Part shown: piece after piece, positions 37,623 to 50,414 of the stretch
How positions within the stretch are numbered: the stretch's first letter is position 1
Layout of the letters: each line of letters begins with the position of its first letter
NCBI RefSeq assembly: GCF_026151205.1
Contig: NC_087075.1
Span: 4,890,858 to 4,954,857, forward strand
Direction of reading: 5' to 3'
Source of the DNA: Bolinopsis microptera
Taxonomy: Eukaryota > Ctenophora > Tentaculata > Lobata > Bolinopsidae
Length of the DNA: 64,000 nt
Notes under the pieces: model-generated
Databases searched by the model: none
What the model was told of the DNA's origin: nothing
The model's input: the letters and a program-made list of their open reading frames with translations, nothing else
Program-made: the position numbers and the translations under genes

Positions 37623-38836
37623 ATGATAGGAAAGCTCTCTCTTCTTGTCCTTTTTGGACTTTTGGTGGGTTTTACTTAGCAGTTATTTATATTATTACAT
37701 AATATAATATCAAATTGGCGGTATACGTAACATGTAATCAACTATCAAGAATCCAAACATTACACTGATTTTACAATGCGCCCCAGGCTGTTGGTGAATC
37801 TTACAATTACTTCAATCTGGTGAGACAATGGACCCCAAACATGTGCTACAAAGCCAAGAAGTCTTGTAGGAACATGCCTTCATATGTCAGTGAATGGACA
37901 GTACACGGACTGTGGCCATCATACAATGAATATGATTGGCCAGAAGACTGCCAGAACCACTGTGTGTAAGTATTTTCCAAGCATTTTTTCCTGCTCGAAT
38001 AATTGTACGATGAAATGACAATCCAATCAAATTTCTATTAAGTTCAATAATCTCCTCACTCTACACCTGTACAGGCTCCGATCCTCAGAAATCTCTCACC
38101 TTGAAAGAGAGATGAACCGTGAGTGGCCCACCTCCTACTCAAGTCAAAACTACGGTTTCTGGAGGCACGAATACTGCAAGCACGGAACTTGTTGTACTGA
38201 CAAGTTCAGAACTGCTGGTGGGTTTTGCAAAGTTTTATTCTTTGTACAATAATTACAACATCTTTAGACATTGCAGGGTAACTCAGGAAAATGCATCAAT
38301 TAGAATTAAACCTTGAGACTCAAGGTTATTTGCCCAACTATTAACCCAATAAAACAACCCCCAGCGGACTACTTTAAAGGAGCCCTCAACCTTCACCAGA
38401 AGTATGATATGGATCGTGCCCTAAGAAATGGTGGAATAGTCCCCTCAACTGCTAAAGCATACCGTGTGTCTGATTTCGATAGAGCACTCAAGACTGCTTT
38501 TGGTGTAAGCAAGGTTGGGTACTGGTGCAGGTATGCTTTAAATCAATATTTTTCCTAGTCTTGGTCCTTCACAAAGCTATTAAATCGTATGAAATATATC
38601 TGGTATTAATATAAATTAGGGCAAATTACATGAGAATGGTTGATAATAGGGATAATTAATCTAGTTCTAACAACTCCAGGTTTGCTAAAGATAACAAGGG
38701 AATATACAGACAGCTTCTCTGGCAGGTCAGCTTGTGTATCAGCAAGAGTCTCAATGTGGTGGAGTGCCCCGCTGATGATGATGGTGCTTGTAACCGAAAC
38801 AAACCTGTCCTTTACCTTCCTTATAGTGTTTTATAA
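37623..38836 (+). CDS. RNASET2: Secreted ribonuclease T2, complete, 5 exons
   Basis: An acid-type endoribonuclease that cleaves RNA through a 2',3'-cyclic phosphate and acts in lysosomes or outside the cell. Exons 37623-37664, 37787-37965, 38075-38217, 38365-38530 and 38680-38836 join in frame to 228 residues, the usual family size. Exon 1 is a signal peptide (MIGKLSLLVLFGLL). CAS I is WTVHGLWPSYN and CAS II is FWRHEYCKHGTCC; both catalytic His and the Lys-His pair of KHGTC are present. Cys positions typical of the family are visible (YWCRF; VECPADDDGAC). Two introns use a GTGGGT donor. The gene is intact, unlike several neighbours, and diverges from HGS. Confidence is high because the motifs, splice phases and stop codon (TAA) all agree. 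Confidence 0.94.
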
Positions 38837-40679
38837 TTGGTTCCTTTACCTTTTTAGAGATATTCAAACATGTTGCTACCATTTCAGAGTTTTATTTGTA
38901 AATTTTGATGATGAAATTATATAAAGTATGGTATGTTTAACTACCCTTTTTAACGTGTGCGACAAGGCACACTGCTGGGTTGATTCATAAGTCATCTTAG
39001 CTTCCATTGAAAAAAAAGAAGAAAAAAAGGAAAAAAAGTTGGGACCCCAACCCATGTAGCTGAGACACCTCACAGCAAGTAGACCAAAGTGGCTCTTGCT
39101 TGTGAACGGTGCATCAACTACCCGCTGGAGCAGTGGGTTGGGAGTCTCCCCTGGGATCATTTCGTCCGAAAAATTGTATACAATATAAAATAGTACAGCA
39201 AAATCTAGGAGACCTCAAAGCTCGTCTTCTGGGGGATGAGGTTGAAGGAAACGTCTTGCAGTTCAAGATGCTGGGCTGTTGATCTTCCTCTGATTCCCCT
39301 CAGTGCAATGAGTGTACTTCTTAACAGATCAAATCTGAATCGTGTTCTGATATGATTTTTGACTTGGCTCTTGGCTTCTTTTTAATGGTCAGCTATCATC
39401 TCAGAGACACGATCTACAAACAAAGTGCAGAGCGGTCCCATACCTACGGAGCTTGTGAAGACTAGAGGAAGGACTCAGCTTCCATTGTGATATATTACAC
39501 ATATCTAGTCGTGAAAGATATTTGCCTCATACTATATTTTAACGAGAGGTGGCCAGAGGCTTCTGCAACTTCAATCATAACACCCGTAGTAGAATTTTAT
39601 TTAAATTATACTGAAGGAATAATAGAAATGAAAAGATCCTGCTATAAATCGACAGAGAAAAATGTGTCACAATTTGAAGCGAGTGTTTGTGTATCCTAGA
39701 TCTTTTTGGTAGTATGATCACTGATCAGTCCTGCAGCTACATAGTCAGATTTCCTTTTCATAAAATAACTAAATAAAGTAATCCGTTCAGTCAAGTCAGA
39801 TGATGCTTTTTTGGAGGAAATAAGAAAATGACAAAACAGAACACCATTCAAGTCACAAGATCGAATCAAAATACATATTTAATTAGCGCTCGATTTTAAA
39901 ACATATTTTAGCACAGAAAATTTTATGAACATGCGCGGCACAATACAAATTTCGGCATTTTAAAAATTTATAGCAAAAGTACTTAAATGTTAAAATGTAA
40001 AATTAAATCAATTATTGAAAAAATAATTTGAAATATACTTTTTAAACTAATTTAACCCTCGAGAATGGTTTATGAGATAAATTATAAAAATTGAGGCGCG
40101 CAATTTTATTTTTATTTTTGATTTATATAAAAAATTCCAGCCAATTTAATTAAACTATGATAACAAACGCATACACAAATGTTTTTTAAAATGTTTAAAT
40201 TAATTGAAGCATGAACAGCGAAATAAAATGCGAATCATTAAATATTTATTAAACATAAATACGTGAGCTGTATGGCATGCAACTTGCAATAACTATTTTG
40301 CATTACACAACGCAAATGCCTGCAATGTTTTTAGGAAAACAAATTTTAGGAAAACAAATTTAAATGTTGGTATTTATTAATAACAATCAAAACATGCAAC
40401 GAAAAAAACGGCCGCAATTCTTGTTATAGACTTCAAAAGTCATACCGTACGGTTGTGGCCACTGCAAATTTTTCATAATGGTCATACCATGAAGCTACTG
40501 TAAATGACACCATCTCAAAAAGGAGGATCCCTAAATCCGCCACTGTTCCGTGTTTCAATACTTGCAGAAATACACAATGTGGCAGGATACCAGGACTTTT
40601 GTTGCTGCTAAGACAGTAGAGGAGATGTGGGAAATCCAACAAATCCTGAAACATCCAAACAGTATGTCCTAATGCACTG
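38837..40679. other. Region downstream of RNase T2, no gene seen
   Basis: It holds an A-rich tract at 39008-39040 and very AT-rich sequence at 39900-40400. The short ORFs in both strands show no domain or codon pattern that would support a gene. Confidence 0.5.
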
Positions 40680-40865
40680 GTGTTGGGAATTCCAGTGTTA
40701 AACGCGCACGTGCACTTGCAAAGAATTGCAAGCCACATTTTGATCGACTTAGTAGTAATTATGTTGTGTTCAATGCAAGCTAAATTTTCATCGGCTGTAT
40801 CTTCGGTTGTGACGGATATTTTTTTGACGCTATAAAAACTGACTACCAAAGAATACTACTAGCTT
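40680..40865 (-). repeat. Dispersed repeat, inverse copy of 44035-44205
   Basis: The reverse complement of this stretch matches 44035-44205 over about 160 bp (shared 'tagtattcttt', 'aaccaaagatacagccgat', 'cgatcaaaatg', 'tttgcacgtgca'). Part of an unidentified repeat family. Confidence 0.65.
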
Positions 40866-40911
40866 CTTCCCTGTGACCATGGGCTTTCTAGTAATTATAT
40901 AAAAAGTATGT

Positions 40912-41008
40912 TAGTGGCGCAGTGGTGCAGTTTGTTAGTCGACCTGCCTTACTCGTGATATGCTGCTCAATCACGAGGTTGCGGGTTCAATCCCCGCAGA
41001 GGCGGCTA
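40912..41008 (+). mobile_element. tRNA-derived SINE head
   Basis: Carries a polymerase III A box (TGGCGCAGTGG) and B box (GGTTCAATCCC) with a paired GCGGG/CCCGC T-stem. The acceptor stem does not pair and the sequence between the boxes is too irregular for a working tRNA. It is followed directly by LINE sequence. Confidence 0.55.
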
Positions 41009-41019
41009 TAATAAACTGT

Positions 41020-42115
41020 TACAAAGGCGATGAATGCAAATTTGTGCTCTATGCTGATGACACAAATATATTTATCACTGGACCGTCCAAAGAAGCAACA
41101 TACTTGAAGGCCAATAAAGTTCTTGATTTCGTATGCAAATTCATGAGAAGTAATCTCTTACATATAAATATGTCTAAATGCTGCTACATACATTTTCTAC
41201 CTGCATACGAATCTGATGAAACCTGCGCCAGGGTTAGGCCGTATGCCAATGAACATGACAAATCACAAGGAATATTTATAAATGGACACAAAATTGTCAA
41301 GGTTAGCAACACCAAATTTCTTGGTGTAGTAATTGATGAAAAACTTAGCTGGGGCCCACATATAGAATATCTAAGAAAAAAAAATTAGATCCACTACAGG
41401 AGCACTTAACAGGATTAAACATTCAGTTCCAGGAGAACACTACCAAAAAATATACTCTGCATTATTGGAATCACATCTTGCTTACGGAATAAGTGTTTGG
41501 GGCTCAGCTCTCAAAGACCAACCAAACGATAAGCTGTTCATAACTCAGAAACGTTGTATAAGAATCCTTTTTGGAGACCTAAATGCATACCTCGACAAAC
41601 ATGCCACTTGTGCACGAGCCAGACCTTATACAAAACAGAGGTTAGGAGCTGCTTTTTTCGAAAAAGAGCACACCAAGCCCATTTTTAATCGACTAAAATT
41701 GCTTACTGTTCAAAACTTGTACAAATACCACTGTATATCTGAGATATTTCGAATTATGAAATTTCGCACTCCATACTCGTTGTATTGTACTATAGACTCA
41801 TCAAAACGTGATACAAGCAATGTCATAATCCTCCCAAGAAAAACCAACACTTTTCTTTATATAGCCTCCAAATTGTGGAATAGCATACATAAACGGATTC
41901 TAAATGAGAATGGGGAAATCCTCACTACTTCTGTATCTTTGGTTAAATTACGCTGTAAAAGTATCATCCTGGGATCTCAATCCATCAACAATAATAACAC
42001 CTGGACTTACCACAACTTTCACATCGCCCCTCACTCAATCACAGACCAAACCATTTCATCACTCACTCACCAAATTGCCGACCCAATATCTATTGAAGGG
42101 GCGAAAATTTTCTAG
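41020..42115 (+). pseudogene. 5'-truncated non-LTR retrotransposon, RT C-terminal part
   Basis: Two frames joined by a shift in the A-run at about 41380. The first has the RT catalytic box FVLYADDTNIFITG and TKFLGVVIDEKLSW; the second has HLAYGISVWGSA, KRCIRILFGD and FFEKEHTKPIF. These are the palm, thumb and C-terminal segments of a Jockey-like LINE. The endonuclease and the first RT motifs are missing, so this is a dead 5'-truncated copy. A 3' AT-rich tail with a (TTA)n run lies near 42270. Confidence 0.85.
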
Positions 42116-42119
42116 ACAA

Positions 42120-43230
42120 ATGATATTTCGATATTATTGCTGCAGCAGATACAAATACCAACATTATTATATTCCAAAACGTTTGAACCTTTAAATTAAC
42201 TAGGAAAGTCAATCCTCAACTTGACTTTTACTGTTTTAAACAGATATGATGATATTAACTTAATTTATTATTATTATTATTATTTTTTTTTTACATACTC
42301 CTTCTTAGTGTGGTGACTTGGGGTCCATAAATATAACAATACAAGCTGATAAACCAAAAAGAACAACTGGGGTAGGTAGGTAGCCCTGGTGGGTGCGTAA
42401 ACTTTACGGTCTGCTCTCTCCAAGATCAGCCTGCTTCTCCATTTTACCGTGAAGCCTAATTTCTAGTTTTTATAAAATATACAATGCAAGTGCAGGTTTA
42501 CTAATCTTAATCTACTTAACAACTCAATAGCCCAAGTCACCATACCCGTAGTATATTCCATGGTAATAGAAGAGCTTTAAAGTTTTTCAAATTGTTGCTA
42601 TAATTGATTTAAATAAAAATTTGTTGTTTTCTTGAATTTGTTGTTTTCTTGAGGGCGTCCAGGCGTCCGTGGACGCCTTAAAATTATTATCTGGTGACTG
42701 GTGCTTAAAATAGAAATAGTAATTAGTAATAGTGTTAGGAAATAACAAATCGCAATATAAATGTCTTCATTTACTATCATACGTTTTAATGTAAGCGCAC
42801 GCTGGCACTCATGATCTTCGTGAAATTTCGTGTTGTAGGGAGTCCAATCCTTCCTCTGGACTACTCAGCCGCGCAGTTTTAACACATAGTTAATTGTAAA
42901 CGTTACAAAGCACATCGTGCGCATCCCACTACAGGTAATCTATTATGATTTGCCTCGATTTGGGGGTCCAGGACCCTTTGCAATTTGACTGCTATATGAT
43001 ACTGCGCGGCTGAGATCGTACACGTGTGGTGTCCTGTTTCACCCATGTTATAAGTTTTTGTTTTGTTTGCTGTCGCCTGTAAAGTGTTACACATTACATT
43101 TACAAGGCCCTGTGTGTAATGTAATCGGTAGTTTGGAGGGATCAGCTTGAGCCGGCTCCCAAGCCCCCTCCCCCCCCCCCCCCCCCCCAGTCCATCGATT
43201 GGGCCCCCAACAAAACTGCCAGCCAGCTCC
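42120..43230. other. No gene seen; includes poly-C at about 43160-43188
   Basis: Contains (TTA)n/T-run at 42265-42292, a tandem 'ttgttttcttgaa' at 42620-42650 and a long C run near 43160-43188. No ORF with recognisable content. Confidence 0.5.
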
Positions 43231-43239
43231 CACGAGCCG

Positions 43240-43590
43240 CCTCTGAATCCCCGCCTGTGCCACTAGTCATGGGGTGGGCGGCGTTGCCGTTCTGCTAAGG
43301 GTTCCGATGGACCTATGCAGCCTCCCGGTTTATACAGTGGAATGCTCGAGAAATCCTGTTTGAGGGTTAAATGAGGAGCTGTACATAATCTATTCAGTGG
43401 AGCCACGGACGAAGAAAGTGTGGTATAATACCTTAACCGTCGCTGGCCTTAGTTATCGATCCTTCGGGTTCCTGTAAGTGATGGTGCCAGCTATGGTTGT
43501 CCGAAGTAAAAGAAAAAGGGTGGTTTTCATAGATTACCCTGCTGCCTTGCAGCTAAACAATGTAAAGTAAAGTAAAGTATTAAGTTATTG
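43240..43590 (+). mobile_element. SINE-like element with (GTAAA)n tail
   Basis: Begins near a B-box-like 'gaatccccgcctgtgcc', runs about 330 bp of non-coding sequence, and ends in 'gtaaagtaaagtaaagta', a short tandem 3' tail as found in LINE-mobilised SINEs. The A box is not visible, so this is a partial copy or a different class. Confidence 0.45.
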
Positions 43591-44034
43591 CCTACTTGAA
43601 GGGGACGGTTAATATTTAGTTACATAATCAAATTATAAGCTACTAGAAAGCCTGTTTTTTATTTTATTTGAAAATTCAATTAATTATCATATATATAAAT
43701 CAAGCGTTACATTTCAGCCATGCAAAATTACAATGACATATTTTGATATACTAAATGATAAATGGTACTGCAATATAAGTTGCTCAATGTTTGGCTGGAT
43801 GACAACTAACTAAAAGAGAAAAATAAACTTGATTACATAATAATTAATTCGGCTGAACCAACACATAGCAAGAGCCACATTGGTATCGGTGGTATCCTCC
43901 TGGTGTCCTGGGGTTTGGCAGGTTCCTCATTTAAAAAAAAAAAAAAAAGAGCCACATTAACGTTGGGGCTGTAATTACATTTACGTTGGGGCCTCCCTGT
44001 AGTAACAGGGAGGAAGCTAGTACAATAATTCTGA

Positions 44035-44205
44035 CACCCTGCTGTAGTATTCTTTGAAAGAATAATTTAATCGCACCAAAAAAATCCGTCGCACAACCAA
44101 AGATACAGCCGATTATAATGTAATCAACACTCTAAACACAACGTAATAACAACAAAACCGATCAAAATGCTGTTCTAACAATCTTTGCACGTGCATGTGT
44201 GCATT
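44035..44205 (+). repeat. Dispersed repeat, inverse copy of 40680-40865
   Basis: See 40680-40865: about 160 bp of similarity in inverse orientation, 3.3 kb apart. Confidence 0.65.
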
Positions 44206-44517
44206 CACCACCATATCCATGGTTACTATGCCACTTCCTATTTCTCATATATAATTAGCACGTGGCCTGGGTGGTTGTACATACAGACAGACATAATTTT
44301 TCGAATTATAGTATAGATTTTAGATTTTACAATATTACTGTAAAGTTATGATAAATTAAGTTATCAAACCATACTTAAGTACGGTACACAAATCAGTATG
44401 GTACTCATATCACTTTTTTGCCTCTCTTTGGGATGCCCTGTAGTTTCCATTTTAGATATAAAAGTTTTCTGTTTTGACTGTGAATTAATCAATATAATTA
44501 TTCAGGGTAGTCCATGG

Positions 44518-47280
44518 CCTCTGCCGTTGATGAAGTATCTTCGGCATTGGGACTGTCTCAGAGTTCCAATCCTGGCGATGATCTGAAGTCCCCTGAACAA
44601 CATCAGGTAAGATATGAGGCTATAAGAAACTGTAAAATCAATTGAAGTGGTACTGTTGTTCTGGATATTTGTTCAGTCTTTACTGATTGTACCTTTCTTG
44701 TGAGAAACTTCATACTCTACCATTGACATATTTTTTTGATCTGATTGTAACTGTTGATCAACCATTCTTCCTCTTATAAGATTGATACTTACATATCTTT
44801 TATTGCAATCAAATTGCAGGCGAGCATGTTTGCAGCAAGACAACATTGCAAGCTAAAAACAAAGATTCAAGCAGCTTCCCAACAACCTCTTCGGAACAAA
44901 GACGTTGCTGCTTCAAGCACAGTTCAAACCTCTTCTTAGCAGAAACAGTCCTATTTGTCACTTCCATACATTAAAAAAGAGGACCCATTATGGAAAATCC
45001 TCAGAAACTTTCACTCAAAGAAACCTGTTGTAAAACAGCTTGACAAAACTTAGGGAAGTAAGTTGATTTTGATATTTGTTTCATATTCAGTGTCAACAAT
45101 TATGATCAGTCTATTTTATACAGCTGTTTACGTAGGACTGATCCTAATATTGACATTATAAACAGTAGTTTATTGAAATAAACATTTACAGTATAACCCT
45201 GATTTCATGCACCCAATTCACCATGGCTGTTTCGGAAACAGTCTGTATCCTTTCCCCAAACTCCATGGTAAATCATGGTTTTATATATTACATAATTCTT
45301 AAATATCTGGGTAAAACTTTTGACATTTTTCACACTTACATTCACACTTACATCAACCCTACATGATGTAGGTTTTTCAGCCTTGTGGACAGTGATAATT
45401 CCCTCATTAACATGCTAATTGCCTGTTAATTAATTAACATCTTCAAACTTTCAAGCCTGTCCTGGGAGGACACTGGAAGATCAGCTTATACTGTAAGCTC
45501 TCGTTTCACAGTCCATCATTTTGAAAAGATCAGGGGCGGCACAACGATTGAAAAACTTATTGTGTCAGACGAAGACTTCAGAAAGCACTAAAATGATAAA
45601 GGTCGTTTACTCACCTGAAAGGAAAACTGTTCAGTCAAAGCCAAGTCCTAAGAATAGTCCAAAGCTATAGTCCTAAGAGGTGCAGCCCCAAGTCTCGTCC
45701 GCAGGTTTTGAGTTTTTTCATTTTTTCAAATATTCCTTTTTTTGTATAATTTACTGTAAGAGAAATAATATTTTACTGTGGTCACGGCCTCTTTGAGAGC
45801 CTTTTTATTTATCCCTTATATAAAATCTGCATTATTACATTGTATTAAATGATAAACATTATCACTTTATTTCAATAATATGACAATCGTGCAGGATCCA
45901 CTAATCACTCCACCGATTTTGTCTCACTCACAAACTGACGATCTAGTAAAAAGTGATATGACGATAAAGAAATTTACACTCAGGAAAACAATTCCTCAGC
46001 TTGTTTGACACTGAAAATAACACAAGTCTGTTAAATCTTCCGACACCAAAGTTCAGCTTAATTCTCTTGATAATTTAAATCATGTTGCAAAATCACAATA
46101 CCGCTATTGTAAATATGACAACAAAAAGCATATTTAAATGGCAATTTCTTACAGCCCTGAAGCTAGCTCATCTCCCCCTTGCTTAAATATGATATCGTTG
46201 TCTTCAACGTCACACTCTCCCAAAGAATCGCTGAGTTAATATCTACATCTAATAAACAACAAATTACCTCCATCTAATGAAATCAAATCGTCGTTTCCTA
46301 ACAGACACTATCAAAGAAGTAAACCCTCCGATTTTCAAACGAGAAATATCTTCACCCCCCAAGCAGATTTCCAAAGTTCAGAATCTTCCCGATCCAGAAT
46401 CTCTCCTGCCAGATCTCCTAAAGCAGAAGCTCCCAAAGCGGCAGCCAATTCTTCCAATCTTCACAGCGATAGTACGGCTGATGTCGTCAAGTCTGCAATG
46501 GATTACACTTTCACTCTGAGTTCGAGAGTTCTGGTGGAAATTATATGTCACTGCCTGTTGAACTTGACGTCAAGAATGTTGTGGAAGTGGGTCTCAGAAA
46601 TTTACGAGGGGTGTTGGATCAGAGTTGGAACGGTGATGTAGAGAAATGGAGATTGCCAGAGTAAGGTGGATGATGTTGAAGAATGGGTGATAGAGAATTA
46701 CTGACCCACTTGAAGAGTCGCTGAGTCTCCCGTCAGTTCTGAGGCCTTGTTTTGGTAGAGAGGCTGATAAGAAAGAAGGAAAAAAAATTAAAATAAAGGA
46801 AAAAGTTAAAACTAAAAGTAGCAAAACTTTGAACACAATTTAAACTTATGTTGTCATTAACTCATTAACACACCACTCTCAATTGTCATTCTGTCAATCA
46901 TATTTTAGATCTGCTCAAATTTCACTTATCAAAATAACAATTTGCAATATCATTGGGGCTCGAAATAAAAAAAAAAAAAATCATTCAAATAATCTGTATA
47001 TCAATTACCATTTCAGCAATCAAGCCTCATCATTCAACTAATCTAAAATATATCATTACCATTTCAGCAGTCAACTCATCTGACGAAGTCGACCGTCAAA
47101 AAAGTCAACGATTTCTTCTCCAACAAATTTGGCCTGTTTTCTCCACTCCCAAAGGGGCGGGGACAGACCAAAACCCCTCCTCAAATTTGCACGGAGAATG
47201 CCCGAGTCCTCAGATGCGGACTACTCCACAGTACAAGTCCGGGCAAGTTCAAGTGGACTTTCAGAGCATTGGGTAATGAT
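44518..47280 (+). pseudogene. Unrecognised multi-exon gene, frame-broken
   Basis: Coding-like blocks bounded by AG and GT occur at 44514-44608 (from ATG 44518, MASAVDEVSSALGLSQSS), 44820-45058 (YIKKEDPLWKILRNFH), 45455-45707 (S/T-P-rich YSPERKTVQSKPSPKNSP), 45895-46010 (KKFTLRKTIPQL), 46205-46665 (NVVEVGLRNLRGVLDQSW) and 47070-47280. Each block contains an internal stop or shift. The product would be Ser/Pro/Lys-rich with S/T-P sites, as in regulated nuclear proteins, but no domain is recognised. Codon content, the acceptor and donor at block edges, and a shared strand are the only support. Confidence 0.3.
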
Positions 47281-48264
47281 TATATGTGGAAGGGGAAAGG
47301 AGCCTGATAGAAGAAGAAAGGCTGCAGAGGAGAAGAAAATGTGCGAAAGTGAACCTATGCAGTTTTGTAATAATAGTAATGTAGTTGTAGAGATTTTTTA
47401 TATCTCAAAATTATATATCATTGATAGGATAAAAGAAGATTAAAAGAATATATGAGTTTGTAATTGTGGACTTGCAATCTTTACTCAGCTTCCTAACGAA
47501 AAGTACTCCCACCATCATTGCTGTTCTAGGGAACTTCATACAGCACCATTCCCAAATTTATACTTAATAGTACGATTTGTTCAAGTGCACTTAAGTTTTC
47601 AACTTTGGAGTGCCGTACATTCTACATATTATACAATATAAATAATATACATAATATAACATAACTTACTAATGCGGTTATAAACTGTCTAACGTTATAT
47701 CGCCCTGCTGCTAAAAATACAGGGGTTGTGTCAATTAATGGGAAGATTAACATTTACTATCAGTGGACGTCACGTGTCACTCAATGTCTCAATGATGTCA
47801 CGTGATACGTCACTTAACTCCACAACCAAGTATTTCTTAATGAACCGTTATAGGTGGTTTCAGCCGATTCTGAAACATTTAAGTGTACGCTAAAGCTCAT
47901 CCTGAGGTTGGTTCATTGTTCGAAATGTGTTTTTGGTTTCCTGACTTGTACTGAGCCTCTCTGCACTGTCCAGTGCTCTTACCTGGTATTAAGTTATTGT
48001 TAATCTCTCAGTTTGTTGTAAGCGTGTTTTGTTATCAGATTGTGGTTGGGGTTCCTACACCATGCCAGAGCTCTTACTCCAAGCAAACAGGTACAAAAGA
48101 ATTTTTCGCATTTATTTTGGCCAAAAAATCGCGATACCGCGAATTTTTTAACAGACTATACATTAAACTATACATAAAATTTGTCGCAAAATAATGGGGG
48201 AAAAACTTCGCGATTCGTCCATGCCGCCGGATTTCCTTTTGTCCCTGCCAAGCAATAATAAAAA

Positions 48265-48468
48265 TTAGCCCCTATAACCACTCAGTAAATCCAGTGCTAG
48301 CACTCGGTCCGCGGGCAAATTTGCAACTTTATCAGCTAATATGGAGCGCTCATAGTATTTTCTGTATTGTTCAATGAGATATAGCATAAAGGGCTCGTGG
48401 ATGCATTGATCATTCAGATTGAAGATGGACGGGGCATTGTGAATGACATGATGAGCGATACCGGACAT
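48265..48468 (-). other. 67-codon minus-strand ORF, unknown
   Basis: MSGIAHHVIHNAPSIFNLND followed by a helical stretch (LYLIEQYRKYYER). The composition is protein-like, but there are no splice partners or homologue I recognise; possibly a fragment of a transposon ORF. Confidence 0.25.
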
Positions 48469-49537
48469 TAACTTCTTATAACAGTATCAAAAAGCCTTAC
48501 GTCTTATGCTAACTTTTCTAACAATAAATCACCCAATATGAGTTAGACATTGGTATTGTTAAGTACACTAACTGGGCTAGTTAAACGTCTAACCTTTACT
48601 TTCGTGGTTTAACTACCCTAGTTCTTTGTTAGATGGTAGGATAGTAACTTTATCCTGAGGTTAGTTTCCTAAGTAGTATTCCTAAGAGTAGAGTGAGGTG
48701 ATGGCTTTGTGATACACGTACGGATTCTACCACAAGAGATGAGCAGCTCTCGATTATACTTTATTTAAGAGTTGCTAAGGATGTGTTCCTCTCAACCGCT
48801 AATGGACTTGTGGTGATGATAACTTTTAATTTAATAATATTAGGGTTAATCATGAAAACGGTTCCTAGCTTTATAAAACTGCCTGATGCACTAGCATGTA
48901 AATGAAAAGGCCCCTTTCAACCAATCTCAAAAAACATTGGGGTCCAGATTTATGTAATTACTAATCAAATGATCTTATTGGATTGTAAATCTTTTTCAGA
49001 AACAGTCAAGAAAGGTGGGGAGCGAAAACGAGAGAAAGATAGAGAGATCACCAAAACGCCCCAGAAAGGAAGAGCCCAAGAAGAGTCTATCAAAGTCAGC
49101 TCATCTTAAGCAGCAAGTTCAGCTCGGTAGTGAGTGATTTGTCAAATTGAAGATAGATTGTCTGATGGTACAATTTTAAAAACGGTAATCTTGTTGAGTT
49201 TACCTCTTCGGTACGGGGTTTGTTAATCACATACTGTTGGACCACCACCGTGCGTTTGGTTGTGGCATGGCCTCTCTAACAATTTCACTGAACTCAAAAA
49301 AGATCAGTGGGATAAGTAATCAAATTGCGAATGAGCACTAATTATCCAGTCTATAACAGTTTCTATGATAGATCCTGTGTTTGACATAATCGTTCCTAAA
49401 TAAAATTGAAATGTGGGTCATTCCCACTTCCTTCCCTTAAATTATCATTTAAATCGATATCGAAATGTATATATTATATAGTAGCAAAGAAATTCCAGCA
49501 ATCAAATTTTTTGGTCGAGAACCGGTTGTCCACTCCA

Positions 49538-49665
49538 CTGGTACTCCACTTGCAGTCCACTTTTGGCACTCCACTTGGCACTCCACTGTTACTCCACTTG
49601 CACTCACTGGTACTCCACTTGCACTACTCTTGCACTCCCACTGGTATCCACTTGCACTCAAACTA
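49538..49665. repeat. (CACTGGTACTCCACTTG)n degenerate repeat
   Basis: About 12 loose copies of ACTCCACTTG / ACTCCACTGGT; produces repeat-derived frames on both strands. Confidence 0.8.
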
Positions 49666-50414
49666 AAGTTTTAATTTTAATTTACCATCAGCAGGATTCG
49701 GACTCAGACAGTTGCATGAAACGATCTGCAAATCAAGTGCGATGTCAATACAAAACGAGAGAAAACAAAAACCAGAAAAAAGCAACACCGCCACAGAAAA
49801 AAACGCAAAAGAGCAAAAGTTACGATCAAGGAGGATACGATGAAGGCCGAGCTTATCAGAAAGAGGAAGAGGTTTTTTGCAGTTAATTATTAAATTTTAT
49901 CTTGCTGTATATTTCATTGTTATGTATCTTCGTGAATGCGCGAATTGTATCTTTTAAATTTTTCTGTAGTGTCTATCTTTAGCTACTAAAATTTTCATAA
50001 ATCACTGTGAATAATAAAAGGAATAATAAATTAATTCATTATTAATAAAAGGAACAGTTAATTAAACAATAATTAAATTTTTACTATTACATTCCCAGGT
50101 ATACTCAAGCAGTAATAGTAGAGAAAGTGAGCATGATGAGTTTCCCACTGCGGCTGTACGAATTAGTGTACAAACTTAGAAAGTAAGTCTAACACTTGCT
50201 TTTTAAATGTTTGTAATTTTATACATTTTAACTATTACTCTTTAATACTTATCAACACAGTTTGCTTTTTATTATCTCTTACTTTTTAAAATACTTTCAC
50301 GCTAGTCACTAGTCTACAAAAAGATAATTGGATGTAGGTGCTGACTGATTTATTGCATACATCGCCAGCAGTAACTCCATTCTCACATTGGGGACGTCAG
50401 ACAGGTGGCGTGGA

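Larger units (their letters stand above)
48043..50190 (+). other. Candidate exons of an unrecognised gene
   Basis: Three short AG...GT-bounded stretches: 48043-48091 (donor GTACAA), 48999-about 49110 (Lys/Arg-rich, VKKGGERKREKDREITKTPQ) and 50099-50182 (MMSFPLRLYELVYKLR before GTAAGT). A Lys-rich frame at 49695-49886 could be a further exon. They could belong to the gene at 44.5-47.3 kb. Frames are ambiguous and no domain is recognised. Confidence 0.22.

Noticed and set aside
38876-39160. 94-codon minus-strand ORF downstream of RNase T2
   Set aside because: Includes an A/T homopolymer tract translated as Phe/Ser; no homologue recognised.
40433-40849. 138-codon minus-strand ORF
   Set aside because: Overlaps a dispersed repeat (inverse copy at 44035) and shows no domain; probably chance or a decayed repeat ORF.
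40912-41008. Functional tRNA gene
   Set aside because: The acceptor stem does not pair and the anticodon arm is irregular; only the pol III boxes and T-stem are preserved, as in SINEs.
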